From the NCBI GenBank assembly GCA_007258455.2, contig VDFB02047230.1, forward strand, positions 153,995,797-154,059,796: a stretch of 64,000 bases of DNA, read 5' to 3'. Under the pieces are notes generated by a model. The model worked only from the letters and a program-made list of their open reading frames with translations. It searched no databases and was not told the DNA's origin. The position numbers and the translations under genes are program-made. This DNA comes from Sequoia sempervirens (taxonomy: Eukaryota; Streptophyta; Pinopsida; Cupressales; Cupressaceae). Shown in pieces: positions 46,281 to 57,852 of the stretch; position 1 is the first letter of the stretch, and each line of letters starts with the position of its first letter.

Positions 46281-48355
46281 AAGAATAAGAACAACACCAA
46301 GATTGGGAGTGATATATCAATGACAATGATTTGAGTACATTGGATGAAGGTTTGTAGTAATATTAGAAATAAAATCATTAGATACTTTGGATGATCTACG
46401 CTAGATTTCTTAGTTCATGAGTAATTAGTGATGATAATTTGGTTAATTATGATTATATTTTCCTCACATGTGTAATGACCTTGGCAAAAAAATTAAATAG
46501 ATTTATGAATTTTAAATAAAATATTACAATCTTTGATTATCCATAGTTTTTACATTAACAATAATAATCTAGAATAGAAAATAAAGCCAATAAATGAAAG
46601 ATAAAATCTATAACCTTTTTCTTATATTCAATTGGTTTGTAATACATCAAAATATGTTGCAGGAATAACATAAACAACAATAAACTCAAATTGTTATGAT
46701 TAAGCCTACAACAAACAACTATTAAAAATACAAACTTGAATAGTTGGAATCTTGCAACTTTGAAAGCCCATTCACAACCTTTGAGTGAGATTGTTCTACC
46801 GAACCAATTGATTATAATAAACTCCTATATTACTTGTATCACCTTTTATAACAATATATTATAACACAATTAGTTCAAAGTAGGCATGACTTTGATTAAG
46901 GTTTTGATTCTAAAATTACTTATTATAAATTTAAATGATTATTTTTGGGCTAACCCATATGTAAGATAAGATACACTCATGATAATAGTACTAGAAACAT
47001 GATTAGAAAGAACCACAGTTTAATTTAATATCCTAAACCAATTAATTTATATTAAATTTAAAGTTAATGTTTAGATTATCTACAAATTATAGCCTTATGA
47101 ATCAATACCTCCAATTATGATATTCAACAACATGTTTTTAATAGAAGCAACTAGTGACAAGGACCCTTATTCAACCAAGTAGAAGGGGGAGTGCATAATT
47201 TCATAAAAAAGTAGATTAGTGACTAGTAATAGTGCATAGGTGGCTAAATAAAGGATGCCTGAAGAGTAATTAGATGTTTACAAGGAGGGTATGGATCATG
47301 AGTTATGGATAGCAAAAGAAACCCAACTACAAGATGTAAACAAAAAAATAGAGTTTGAAAATACTGAACCCAAAGTAAACATGACTAGATGTACACGAGA
47401 ATTCTAGAGAATATAGAAAAGAGATCCAATACATATGATAGAAACATTGAGAGAATGAAATAATTTAAGATCATGAAGAAATCTTAGATGAAATTCAATT
47501 AAGTTGATGAACCACCAAACTTGAAAAATAAAATCTAAGAAATAGAGGATTGAGAAACTATATAAGTATTAATATAGTTTGGTCACCAAAGGATACTAAT
47601 TTAATGATATTTGTGTGTAAGAAGGATGTTTACCACTTCAAAGATTTAAATATGAAAGAAAGAGAATGAAGGATCTAGTGAAGGCTCTATTGAGGTATGT
47701 TCTTGGGTACTATCCCATGATCAAGAAGTTATATGGTCAAAGCCAATAGTTATAATCATTAATTTCTTATTGTTTTGAGTCTAGTAAATCAATTCCCATG
47801 AGTTTTTGTACTTCAAGTGTGTTGTGCTAAAGCACACTAGCCAATAAAAATGATGTATTTGTGATTAGTACCATAGGTCTTACATGGTAGGAAGAAGAAC
47901 TAAGAAATAATTAATTATAAGGTCTCTTTATGTTGTATATCCACTCATTAATGGAGACTAAACATAGATGGTCACTCTTGTGGTAAATATTGAATATCTT
48001 AATAGACTTGTAGATGTCAAATGATGGTAATTCTATAAGTGTAGAATGATGATTATGCTAATTATAGCTAGGTGGCATTGACTTGTTTAGGTGTTTTAAC
48101 TATTAACTTGTGATTGGCCCCATTGGAGTTGTTGTATGTTCTTTATATATGTAAATATAAGTAGTTAATTTAATATATAAGGTCTTGTAGAAGGAATTTG
48201 ACTATTTTGTCTAGTGGATCCTATGTGTGATAACTAACTCCCTATAATGTATGAAACAAATAATGCATATAAATAATTCAATACTTGATTTAGAATGTGA
48301 TCTAGAGAAAACTAGATGGCTAGATCTATGCATAGAATACAACCTTACCATCTCC
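46281..48355 (+). other. Duplicated non-coding DNA, copy 1, right end
   Basis: Collinear with 60970-63010. No recognisable gene; short frames only. Similarity fades after GATCTATGCATAGAATACAA at about 48330-48355. Confidence 0.7.
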
Positions 48356-50767
48356 AAAAAATAAAACACACCCTTATTTTCCTTATTATTCCAATACATA
48401 GAATACACCCTTAATCTTTCTTATTACTTCAATGCGTACAATACCAAACCCCACAAAAAGCTTTAACTTTTATTCGCCTTATATCTCCTAATCCAGAAAA
48501 TAAACATTATAAACTGTAACAAAATATTGCAAAATATTGTGGAAAACTCACAACCTCTACCTTGAATATGCCTATACACTTGCTTTGTGGTTGTTAAATA
48601 AAAGTTTCAGAAGACCATTCATAAACAACTCATATGGTGCATTCAAATCTCACACATTACAAACAATTTGTACTTTTTGCAAAATATGATGCCAAAAAAT
48701 AAAACAAGACAAATGATAGTAATAAAAATAGCAGAAAAAAATCCTTACTCCAATCTATTTGTTTGCAAATCTGAGGATCCCTTCTCAAGAACTTGGATTG
48801 GAATTGCCTTTGGATTCAAAACAAGCAACAAACACTTTGACTATGCTCAACTTGTATACTAGAAAATTGCACTTCTTCCCATCAATCCTTAAAATATTAC
48901 TCATGCCTTTGTAAACTTCAAATCTGATCAAATAAACAAATGTTTATCCAATATGAATAAGTACTACAAATAATATTGCATAATTTAACACCTTATTCTC
49001 CCATACTTCCTTTGTGCAACATGGTAATTAGTGCCTCCAAATAGTTCTATGCATGATTGAATGCCCAAAATATGTCCAACATTGAAAATTAATTCCCTTT
49101 CCTATGCCTTTCAAACTTACCTTTAACCATACATAGCAAAATTTCAATGTTCAGGAACACGAGTTTTGATACGCCACTTCATATCTCCACAATGCTTTCT
49201 TATTGTAAATGTCTTCTTCCCACATTTCAAACAACGTTGCTCAACATGATTATGATATTACCAATCACATATTACAAAATCTAAAATATGAAGAAAATTA
49301 TTGATTGCAAAAATGGAGGATGTGAAAAGCATGTAAGGTTTTATTATAAGGCAACCAATTATCCCATGTAGTTTGGACCCAATTCAATTTCTTTCCACAT
49401 ATTTCTTCTCCAATGTTTCCTTAAAACTTCCACTCAATGCATCTCGAGAGGTAAATGAATGAGAAAAAGGATACACTGAAGTGAAACGGATTGCCTCACA
49501 CCACATGTTTCAATAATAGCAACGAGAATAATTGCTTTGATTTGTGTTGTAGAGAAAGTATCATGGATTGAAAATAATTCCTATTGATATCCTTATCTTT
49601 CTCATCTACCTCATAACCCAATCGATACTTCTTCATCAAACTACAACATTTTCTTATCGGTCTCCTTTCATTTTAGACGCAACTTTTCATCCATATCCAA
49701 CCATCATACACAGGTGCAAATCTACATATGCCTCGATACCAAATGATGGATTAAAAAAAAACAATAAATAGGTATAGACAATACAAAAATTTACACTATA
49801 GAACTCACTCTTTTTTTAATCATTGATACAAATTAATGTAAAACTAAATCACATAACTATTGTCACCCGTACATGTTAACAAAAACTGATTATGACAATA
49901 TTTATCATCCTACAAACTTAGACTCATTTACCTTCTATCCTATCACAATTGTAGCTTCCCTAATCATGGCCTCACCGACATTCTTTTTAAAACTTCTACT
50001 TAAAACGTTTTCTATGATGAGAAAGAGGAAGGGTGATAATAATTTAATTGGATACTCAATATACGTCAACATTTTTAAAAGAGTGTGAAAGGACGGAACA
50101 CGAGATTTTTGCGTCTTCGGCCACATCATTCTTGGCGTAAACTTCACGTTATTGAAAGAGCCTCAGAAATTTCTTCTCTTCAGAAAGACAAGAAAAGATT
50201 CCATGTGTCGATAATTATGGCCATTCACGTCCATTTTTAATGGTTGATCGTTTACGCAGTTTCGTACACCATTTTGGCTCCTCTTTTAATTTTTCCAATG
50301 ACGCCTCCTCAAGATCTTTATCATCTTCTTTTTGCTGTAATGCTTGTGGGTTCTGTATCTTTTACACGTCCTTAATTTCATTCTAGCCCAAGAATTTGCC
50401 CCACTTGTCCAATGATAGTGGTTGAAGGACAAATTTGTTTCTTGTGAACTTTGTTGACAATTTTCCTGAGCTGTCTTTCAATCTCAATGTTTCTTTCTTC
50501 AAAAAGAGTAATTAAGCATCGATAATACAGGAAAAAAACAAGATAATGCTAGCCTAAGTATTCATTGGATACTAGTGGCAACAATAACAACCAATATAGA
50601 TGCCTAGTGGGTTATCAAGCATTAGTAAGTTGTGTGGGTAGTGGAGTGTGGAACCATAAGCAAATAGTCTCTTCCTTGGAAATGACGCTAAGAGAGGAGA
50701 GAGGCTTTATTTCAATTTTTAAAATGGAAAATTTGTTGGTTTTCTTCCTTTTCATGATTGGTGGGTC
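48356..50767. other. Unassigned region between duplication copy 1 and the solo LTR
   Basis: About 2.4 kb, AT-rich, with no frame over 71 codons before 50565 and no recognised domain on either strand. I see no terminal repeats. Confidence 0.5.
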
Positions 50768-50994
50768 TGTTAGAACTGTAAAAAATGGATATTTTTACAT
50801 GTTGATTTTGCTCATAATCTTCCAAATGAGTCCTACCTTTGTGCATTTCCCTCTCTTCATGCATATTTTCTCCATGTTTTCCCATGTTGTCCCATTGAAT
50901 CTGTTGGGTTATGCATATTATTCATTTTGGTTCATGTCGGCATAGGTACCCAAATGTCTCCCCGACCTGTGTATGTTTCACTATTTCTTGTTGC

Positions 50995-52480
50995 AGGTTA
51001 TCGGCAAGACACTTCTCTTGTTATGGCGACTGGATTTTCTTACAGATGGTTTTCGACATATCTGGCATGTTGTTTCGGCGACAGCAAGTGTTCGTATCAG
51101 CAAATGCTATGAGTTTCGACGAGTGGTCATAGCGATGTGATCGGGTCTTGCCAACAGTTTTTAACATATGGTGGTCTTCGGTGTGAGTTATGCCTTTTGT
51201 TGAAAGGTCTCGGCAATGTCATCTTGTTACTCCGACCAATGGTGGAGGATTTGAGCTTTGGTGAGACTTATACTACGGCAGGAGGTCTTGGCGAAGGGGT
51301 CGGGTTTTGCCGACATGATTGAAAGTGGCTCTCGACAGGACTTTTCTTGTGTCTCAGCGACCACGTGTTTATGGATTTCCTATCAGCATGAGTCCTTGTG
51401 TTTGGGCAGAAGTCTCAGTGATTTCTGTTTGTCTGGCCAACCAGTGGTTTTGGTGGTTCATCGGGGTAAGTTGCGGCTATCGGGTTGATGTCTCCTCGAT
51501 TTTCACATTGTCTCGCCGACCGTTCGGTGGGTATATTCTCTCGGTGTGAGTTGGAGCTATCGGGCTGATGTCTCGCCGAATTTTGGATGTCTTAGCAATG
51601 AGATTTAAAATGGTTTCCTATCGGCAAAGGGTTTTACATTCAGCACAATGTCACAACGAGTTTCTATTGTTATGCCAACCAGTGCCTAAGCGGTGGTTTC
51701 GGTGCGAGTTTAATCCTTCAGCGAAGGGTCATAGTGAGAAGGTATATGTTATACTGACTTTTCAAGTGGAGGTTGTATTTTGACAAAAGTATTATGTTGT
51801 CTTGGCGAATTGGAATGTGCTCAGGGTCTTCGGTATAGCAATGTGGAGTCTACAAAGGGTTTCCCCGAATGTGATGAGCTATAGTGAAAAGCATGAAAAT
51901 GGGTGGCCTTTGTCGGTATATGAATATTTGTGTCTTGGCGAGGCTATGTGAGGACTGGTTGTCGGTGAGAGAATCCTTGTGTTACACCGACACAAGGCTA
52001 TATATGGATCTTCGGCCTAGCTTTGTAATCTCGATATATGGTCTCTCCGAGAGCGGTATGCTATAGCGATACACATGATTGGCATTCTTCAGAAAGAGAA
52101 GCAAAGGGTTACGGCGACATGTATAACTGATGACTTTCTATGTAGTATCTCACTGATTGTGTTTGGCTATACCGAAACAAAAGAAAGGCATATGGCTACT
52201 CCTTGACTTCGATATAATAATTGGAGTATCACAGCGACCTGAAAGAAAATGATGTCTTCGGTGAAGCTTGGTGAAATCTCTAGGATGTCACCTCGAGGTC
52301 AAGATGTCACAGCGATATATGAAGAGAAGGAGGAACGCTCGGGGAAAGGGACTATGTGGTCGATATGATATCTCACCGACCCGAGTATGTCACAGCGACT
52401 GCGATGAACAAGGGCGCGTAGGGAAAGCGATGAATTGCCTTTGGCATGGTGAGGGGAATGTCTCAACGACTATTTCGATG
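50995..52480 (+). repeat. Degenerate TCTCGGCGA-type repeat array in solo-LTR U3
   Basis: Blocks such as TTTCGGCGACAG, TCTCGCCGACC, TCTTGGCGAA, TCACAGCGAC, TCTCACCGAC and TCTCAACGAC recur more than 20 times at about 25-80-bp spacing, often followed by GAG or ATGG words. The region is richer in GC and CpG than anything else in the window. The position upstream of the TATA box suggests an enhancer-like role, which is inference. Confidence 0.75.
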
Positions 52481-52790
52481 ATGAATAATGATTTCTAATT
52501 GTTGTGGCCGACAAGTGGATTCAATTAAATTACAATAATACAAATCTTGTGGCTGGCATGAAATGAGCCCTCATTGATGGATAACCTGTTGATGGAAAAG
52601 TCAGAGGAATACTAAATTGAGACTCTGAGCATCGGTTATGACTACTGGTCATCATGGAGATTTCAATGCTACTCGACGTGGAGTCTCATGTGGTCAAGAG
52701 AGGTTATGGAATCTCTGGCATGCGTTTTGAAAATGGCTGAGTAGGAGCTTTGTAACGGTGCATGCTGAGGCATGCGCCTATTTCTGATGG

Positions 52791-52800
52791 TCTATATATG
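52791..52800 (+). promoter_or_regulatory. TATA box of the solo LTR
   Basis: TCTATATATG lies downstream of the repeat array and about 830 bp before the LTR end, preceded by the palindrome CATGCTGAGGCATG. A transcription start would be expected about 30 bp on, near GTGCTCACTC. Confidence 0.55.
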
Positions 52801-53625
52801 TGCTCACTCTTGATTGTAAAGGAGTTAGTAGGATGGGTAGAGAGAATAGAGTAGGTTGAAATTACAGTAGATAGAAATTTCATTTCTGAGACTATGTTGC
52901 ATAAAAAAATTTGACAATGGAGATTTCAATTGAATTCACTTGAGCTGGTGATTTCTTTCTGGTGTCAATTGTGTGTTGAGTTCATTGAATAGCATTACTG
53001 AAGTTGTCTCCATGTTGATTCTTTCTGGTTATTTAAATTGAGGTAACAAGTTTTTTCAATTTATCAGTGCACATTTGTTGTTTCTGTGTGATTAATCTAT
53101 CGGTTCTCTCAAGTAGGGATTAAATCCTTTATGTTGATCACAGTAATCAGGGGGAATTCATCTAGATTCTTAAAGTAGAGCTTATTAATCACAATCCTGC
53201 ATTGTTTATACAAGTTATAAACAGATCATATGCCTACAGTTTGATTTTTTGCCAGAATAAGTTGCTCACCTCTGTTTCGTTTGACTCCGCATACCCAACA
53301 AGGCACTAGTCTCTGCATTTCATCATTTTGAATTCACTTAATCTCTTTACTACATCTGTTAATTAAGCATTCTAGGATTTAGATCAAAATGTAGCTATCA
53401 AGTTTGGTTTTATTTGTTCACTATTATCTGCCATTGTGGACAAAGCATTTCAGAAGGATAATCACAAGTTAAGTCTGCATTATTCAGTTAGGTACACCCG
53501 CCTAGGTCTTGCAGCACCTGAAGAGTAGAAGGTTTGATTGTTTCAAACCTTGTTCTGTTACCCTGAAACATTGTGAAAGCTTGGCAACCTTTTGTGGTTC
53601 AAACTTGCGTTTTTGAGAGCTAACA

Positions 53626-54764
53626 GGGTCATTTTTTGTTAGAGGTTTTTTGTTTTTCCAATTTATATATTTAGAGGAAAAAAATCTTGTGACAAATAAA
53701 AAATGAGTAGAATTTTTTTTTTGATGTGTTTTTAATGTTTTGGGCATTGTTAATGTGTCTTTGTGATGGGTGGGGACTTTGTTTTGAGGGTTTTTGTGTT
53801 GGACATGTATGAAGGCGTGTGTTTGTTGTGCTCCTTGAAATCAAAATGTGCACAACTATTATTAATTTTCACTAGTAATTTCTTATATGAATACTTTGTG
53901 AAGGAAAATTCAAGCTGTGAATGCTTTTCTCCTGTTCATTTGTAGTTGATTTTGAAGATAAATAATAATAATGTTTTCCTATGTGCAGTAGACACTAGCA
54001 TTCTAGATTTCCAATGAAGGAGGATTAGGGTGAGATTGCTAGTTCTTTGCAAGGTTAATTTATTGTTGTCTGGTCATATCATATGTTACTTTGGTAGCCT
54101 TATTTTCTTTCCTTCCAATATCAATTCTTTTATATTGAGTATTACTCTTTTATGATTTTCTTTGTCCTATGAAGATGTTAGGCTTTGTCTCAAAATAAAT
54201 ACTTTAATTTGAGGGGGCTTGGTTGATTGCATTGACTTGGTACACTTATCTCTAGAAACTTCCAAGTCAACTTGATCAGTAAAATGTGTACTTCTTTTCA
54301 GTGAAAGGGGAAGTTAGCTAGCAAGTTCAATATGATTTCATGTTAACCACCCAAATATCTTGATATGATATTTAAAAGCATTAGCCACCCAAATATATTG
54401 ATATGATATTTGGAAGCATTCACCTAAATGATTTAGATGAGGATATTTAATATTGGGGTTCCTTCTTTGAACTTGATTAACCTTCATTATGGTTTTCAAA
54501 TTCCATGGTAGAATCAATTTCAAATCTCCATTCTTTCTTTTTGGATTTATTGAGGCTCAAATGAGCACCTTCTCCCATGGATTCGAAAGAGCAAGCAACA
54601 ATCTTTATAAATCTCTTGATAGAAACAATAGTTCTTTCATCACTACACAAAAAAGTGGCGTAAAATATGAGTTGTATGGAAAGATGGGCGTGCTTTAGAG
54701 GAAAGAATTGAAACCCTAACCATTCGCATTTTGATGAAGGATAAAACTAAAAGAATAAAAAGGA
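53626..54764. other. Unassigned region before duplication copy 2
   Basis: No gene recognised. Contains a 38-bp tandem pair at 54345-54420. The junction with copy 2 is at ATTGTTTTAAG near 54764. Confidence 0.5.
54345..54420. repeat. 38-bp tandem duplication
   Basis: Two units beginning AACCACCCAAATAT and AGCCACCCAAATAT, each ending in GATATTT(A/G)(A/G)AAGCATT, differing at a few bases. Confidence 0.85.
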
Positions 54765-57360
54765 TTGTTTTAAGTATTGTGGCTACAAAAGACTTGCATC
54801 TTGAACAACTAGATGTGAAAAGGATAAAAAGTTAGAGATAAGGAGGAATTAGTGTGCAAATTAAAAAAGAGTTTGTATGGATTGCATAAAGAATCTCAAT
54901 AATGGTATTTGAAATTTGATAGTTTTATGGCTGAACAAGGTTACAAAAAGTGTCATTCTTACCATTGTGTGTACTTTTAAGAGGTTAGATAATGGTATTT
55001 ATATTATCCTATTATTATATGTCGATGACATGCTTGTTGTGAGGTCTAACATGGAGCATATTAATGAGCTTAAGCAACAATTAGAAAAGTATTTTGCTAT
55101 GAAGGATTTGGGTGCAATCAAACAAATCCTTGGTACGAGGATTTCACAGGACAAGAAAAATAAAAAAGTTAACTTTGTCTCAAAGTTAATATGTAGATAA
55201 AGTGTTGAAATGGTTTAATATGCAAAATGCAAAAAATGTTAGCACACATTTGATTTGGTCATTTTAAATTAACTAAGGAGATGTGTCCAAAGACACAAGA
55301 GGAGGAAGAAAAAAAGTATAAGGTTATAATATTCATTTTTCGGTAGTTTAATGTACGACATGGTATACATGAGGCCACGCATTGCATATAATGTTGGAGT
55401 TGTGAGTAGGTATATGGGCAATCCCATAATGGAACTTTGGAATGCTGTGAAATGGATTGTTAGGTATTTGAGGTACAACTACTAATAATTTATGTTTTTG
55501 AGGATCAAACTATAATATCCCTTGTAAAATATTTATATAAGATTTTTAAAACATTTAAACAATTTTTTTTCAAAGTTACCAACAAGAGAAATTGGTGAAA
55601 TTGGGTAAAACCAAATTACCACTGAAGCATGCCAAAATGGACTCAAAAATTTGCACTAATAAATGAGATGTATATTAATATATTTTAAATGAGTTTTTTC
55701 AGCATATAAACTGTCCCAAAAAGTCTGATAACAACAAAAAAATTATCTATAGCATTCACAAAGCTTAAACCCAAACAAGAGGTCAAATGTGCATAATTTT
55801 ATAGAGGAGGCTACAATATCACCTCAATTTCTTCAAAATGGATTACAAGTGTTTTTCTATAGAAAATGCATGCAAAATAATTCGACAATAGTAAAACCCA
55901 TGGCCTTGAAGCTGCCCATAAATTATTTTTACCTAGAAATACAAACAACACAAAAAATTGCAATCCTAGGGCCAACTGGCAATATAAAAAGCGTGGAATT
56001 TCTGCCCAACTACTAACTAAGGTTCTGGAACATAAAATAGCTGCTCACAACATGAAATACCAACAACATATATTTTCTTACTTCTAATATTAAGCTATAG
56101 AAAAAATCTAGAAATACACTCACAATAAACCCTTGCAAAATACTAAAATAAACTAGCAAATCTAACTCCAATCTACACAATGGAAAACTATGAATGAGAT
56201 TTCCCTTTAATGAACTTCATACTCCCATCCTTAGCCCACTTAGAAACTTGCAAACTCCCATTATTTAGTCTCCTTCTCCAAGGTTTTCCAATCTCTGAAG
56301 AAAATAGCACAAACCTGTGAAAATTGACAAGATAGAATGCCAACAAACAAGTCAAAAATCACTATAAAAGGCACAATGTTCAAAAATATCTTTTGGGTGC
56401 CAAAATCCCATGCCAAAGGAGGGGAATATTGCAATTCAAGTTTTTTAATTTTTTTTCCAAATATGCAACTCCACTTCCACCTCTCGAATAGAAATTTCCA
56501 TTTAATCCATCTTTTTGATTTGAGTTCAAGAAGGCTAATAACTGCCAATTTTGAGCTTCTCCAAAACCCATGCCCTTTTTGGCTCCAAATATTTAAATTT
56601 CCACTTAGTAATTTTTTTATTAAAATCTGATTTAATTATTTCACCATAAAGGACATTATTTTCCCAATTTGTCTACAGGACTTGGCTTACTAAATTAGGA
56701 TAATTAGCCTTACTAAAAATAGAAACTACTATTTTTTAATAAAAAGGACATGACACAAACACTGCTTTACAAGGATATGTTGACTTTGATATGGCAGGTG
56801 GCATATATACAAGGAGAAGTATTAAATGTTATTTTTTTACTATAGGAGAGACAACAGTTAGTTGGTTTTTGAGGCTATAAAAGGTTGTTGCTTTGTCAAC
56901 CATAAAGACTAATTATGTAGCTACTACTAAAGCTAGCAAATAGATGATTTGGCTGCAATAATTCTTAGAGGATTTAGGTAAGAAACATGCAAATATTTTT
57001 TTATACACAAACAACTAGAGTGTCATTCATCTTACCAATAATTTGGCACTACATTAAAAAACAAAACACATACAAATTTGGTACCTCATATGGTCAGTTT
57101 TGGAGGATGGTTAGTTGAAGTCGGAGAAAATTCATACAAGTAAACATTCTATAGATATGTTTAGGAAGGAAGTGACATGAGAGAAGCTAATTTCCTCATC
57201 AGTTCTTGTTGGTCTTCAATATTGATATGGTGGAAATAAGAAATATTTGATGTCTAAACGTGTTAATCTAGTGGGAGCTATAGGGAAATATTGCTTCAAG
57301 ATTAGCCTCTAAGTGGGATATGGTTTGGTGTGGAGCTTGACCAGTCTCCAAGTGGGAGAT
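54765..57360 (+). pseudogene. copia-2 RT/RNase H fragment in copy 2 (broken)
   Basis: Partial copy of 20626-23085. The RT piece 54916-55200 keeps YVDDMLVVRSNMEHINELKQ and the connection. About 55 bp are deleted near 54820. A frameshift follows KKVNFVSKL. RNase H is split by the solo LTR at 55511-56755 and resumes at 56756 (SWFL after TTVS). No 5' LTR, gag or integrase. It never was a complete element at this site. Confidence 0.85.
55511..56755. mobile_element. Solo LTR of 1,245 bp in copy 2
   Basis: Inserted in the RNase H region. Flanked by CAAAC at 55506-55510 and 56756-56760, while copy 1 has a single CAAAC at about 22483-22487. Ends TATAATATCC and GGACATGACA are near-perfect inverted repeats if the first is a mutated TGTAATATCC. 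Non-coding; no internal domain. Best read as a solo LTR. Confidence 0.78.
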
Positions 57361-57852
57361 TGTTGGTTTATGGAGCCTAATCATGCTTTGTGTTAAAATT
57401 TTGGTGACTTTGGTAGTTGTGTCCCCCCTCCCCCCAAATTAATTAACGAGGGAGTCTTTTAATAATTTTGATTGAAAAACAATTTGTAATTTCCAAAACT
57501 GTGATATTTTCTTGGTTGCAAATTTTAAAGGCCAAGAGTCACAACGTGTGTGTGATGTAACACATAAAAAAATGTGGATGATGATCACATATTGAGCATG
57601 CAACTGCATGAATTGTAGATCATATTTTGAAGATGTTTTGTGAGTGTGTACACAGTTGTAGATAGTGTTGCAGATTAATGCATCTTTGTGATATGTAATT
57701 TGATGGATATTAATAAAATATTGGATGGATGTTTTATGGACAAACCATATTAGGTGAAACACACTAATCTTTGTGTCTTTGTGTAATTCATAAATTTTGT
57801 ATATTGTTATATCTATATTTATAATTTTGGTTAATTTAATTGCTCCATCTCG
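57361..57852 (+). repeat. 3' LTR of copia-2 in copy 2
   Basis: Begins TGTTGGTTTATGGAGCC after AAGTGGGAGAT and ends CTCCATCTCG. It keeps the TGTTGG start that copy 1 has lost (TGTTGA). Confidence 0.88.

Larger units (their letters stand above)
20626..48355 (+). repeat. Segmental duplication, copy 1 (with later insertions)
   Basis: The segments 20626-20753, 21808-24794, 26718-28394, 44110-44330 and 46266-48355 (about 7.1 kb in all) align collinearly and in the same orientation with 54765-63010. Similarity is high across coding relics and non-coding DNA alike. The gaps between these segments are insertions or indels private to this copy. Copy 1 includes the continuous copia-2 element, whereas copy 2 starts inside its RT, so copy 1 is probably the parent locus. 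The right limit near 48355 is where similarity fades. Confidence 0.9.
50768..53625 (+). mobile_element. Solo LTR, 2,858 bp, with perfect target duplication
   Basis: Begins TGTTAGAACTG and ends GAGAGCTAACA, so TGTTAG/CTAACA termini, flanked by GGGTC at 50763-50767 and 53626-53630. No internal domain is attached and no second LTR is in the window, so this is a solo LTR left by LTR-LTR recombination. Orientation is set by the TATA box at 52792 and the repeat array upstream of it. Family unknown. Confidence 0.85.

Noticed and set aside
50565..52498. Consecutive plus-strand frames at 50.6-52.5 kb as a protein gene
   Set aside because: They fall inside a solo LTR delimited by GGGTC duplications, shift frame repeatedly and show no domain.
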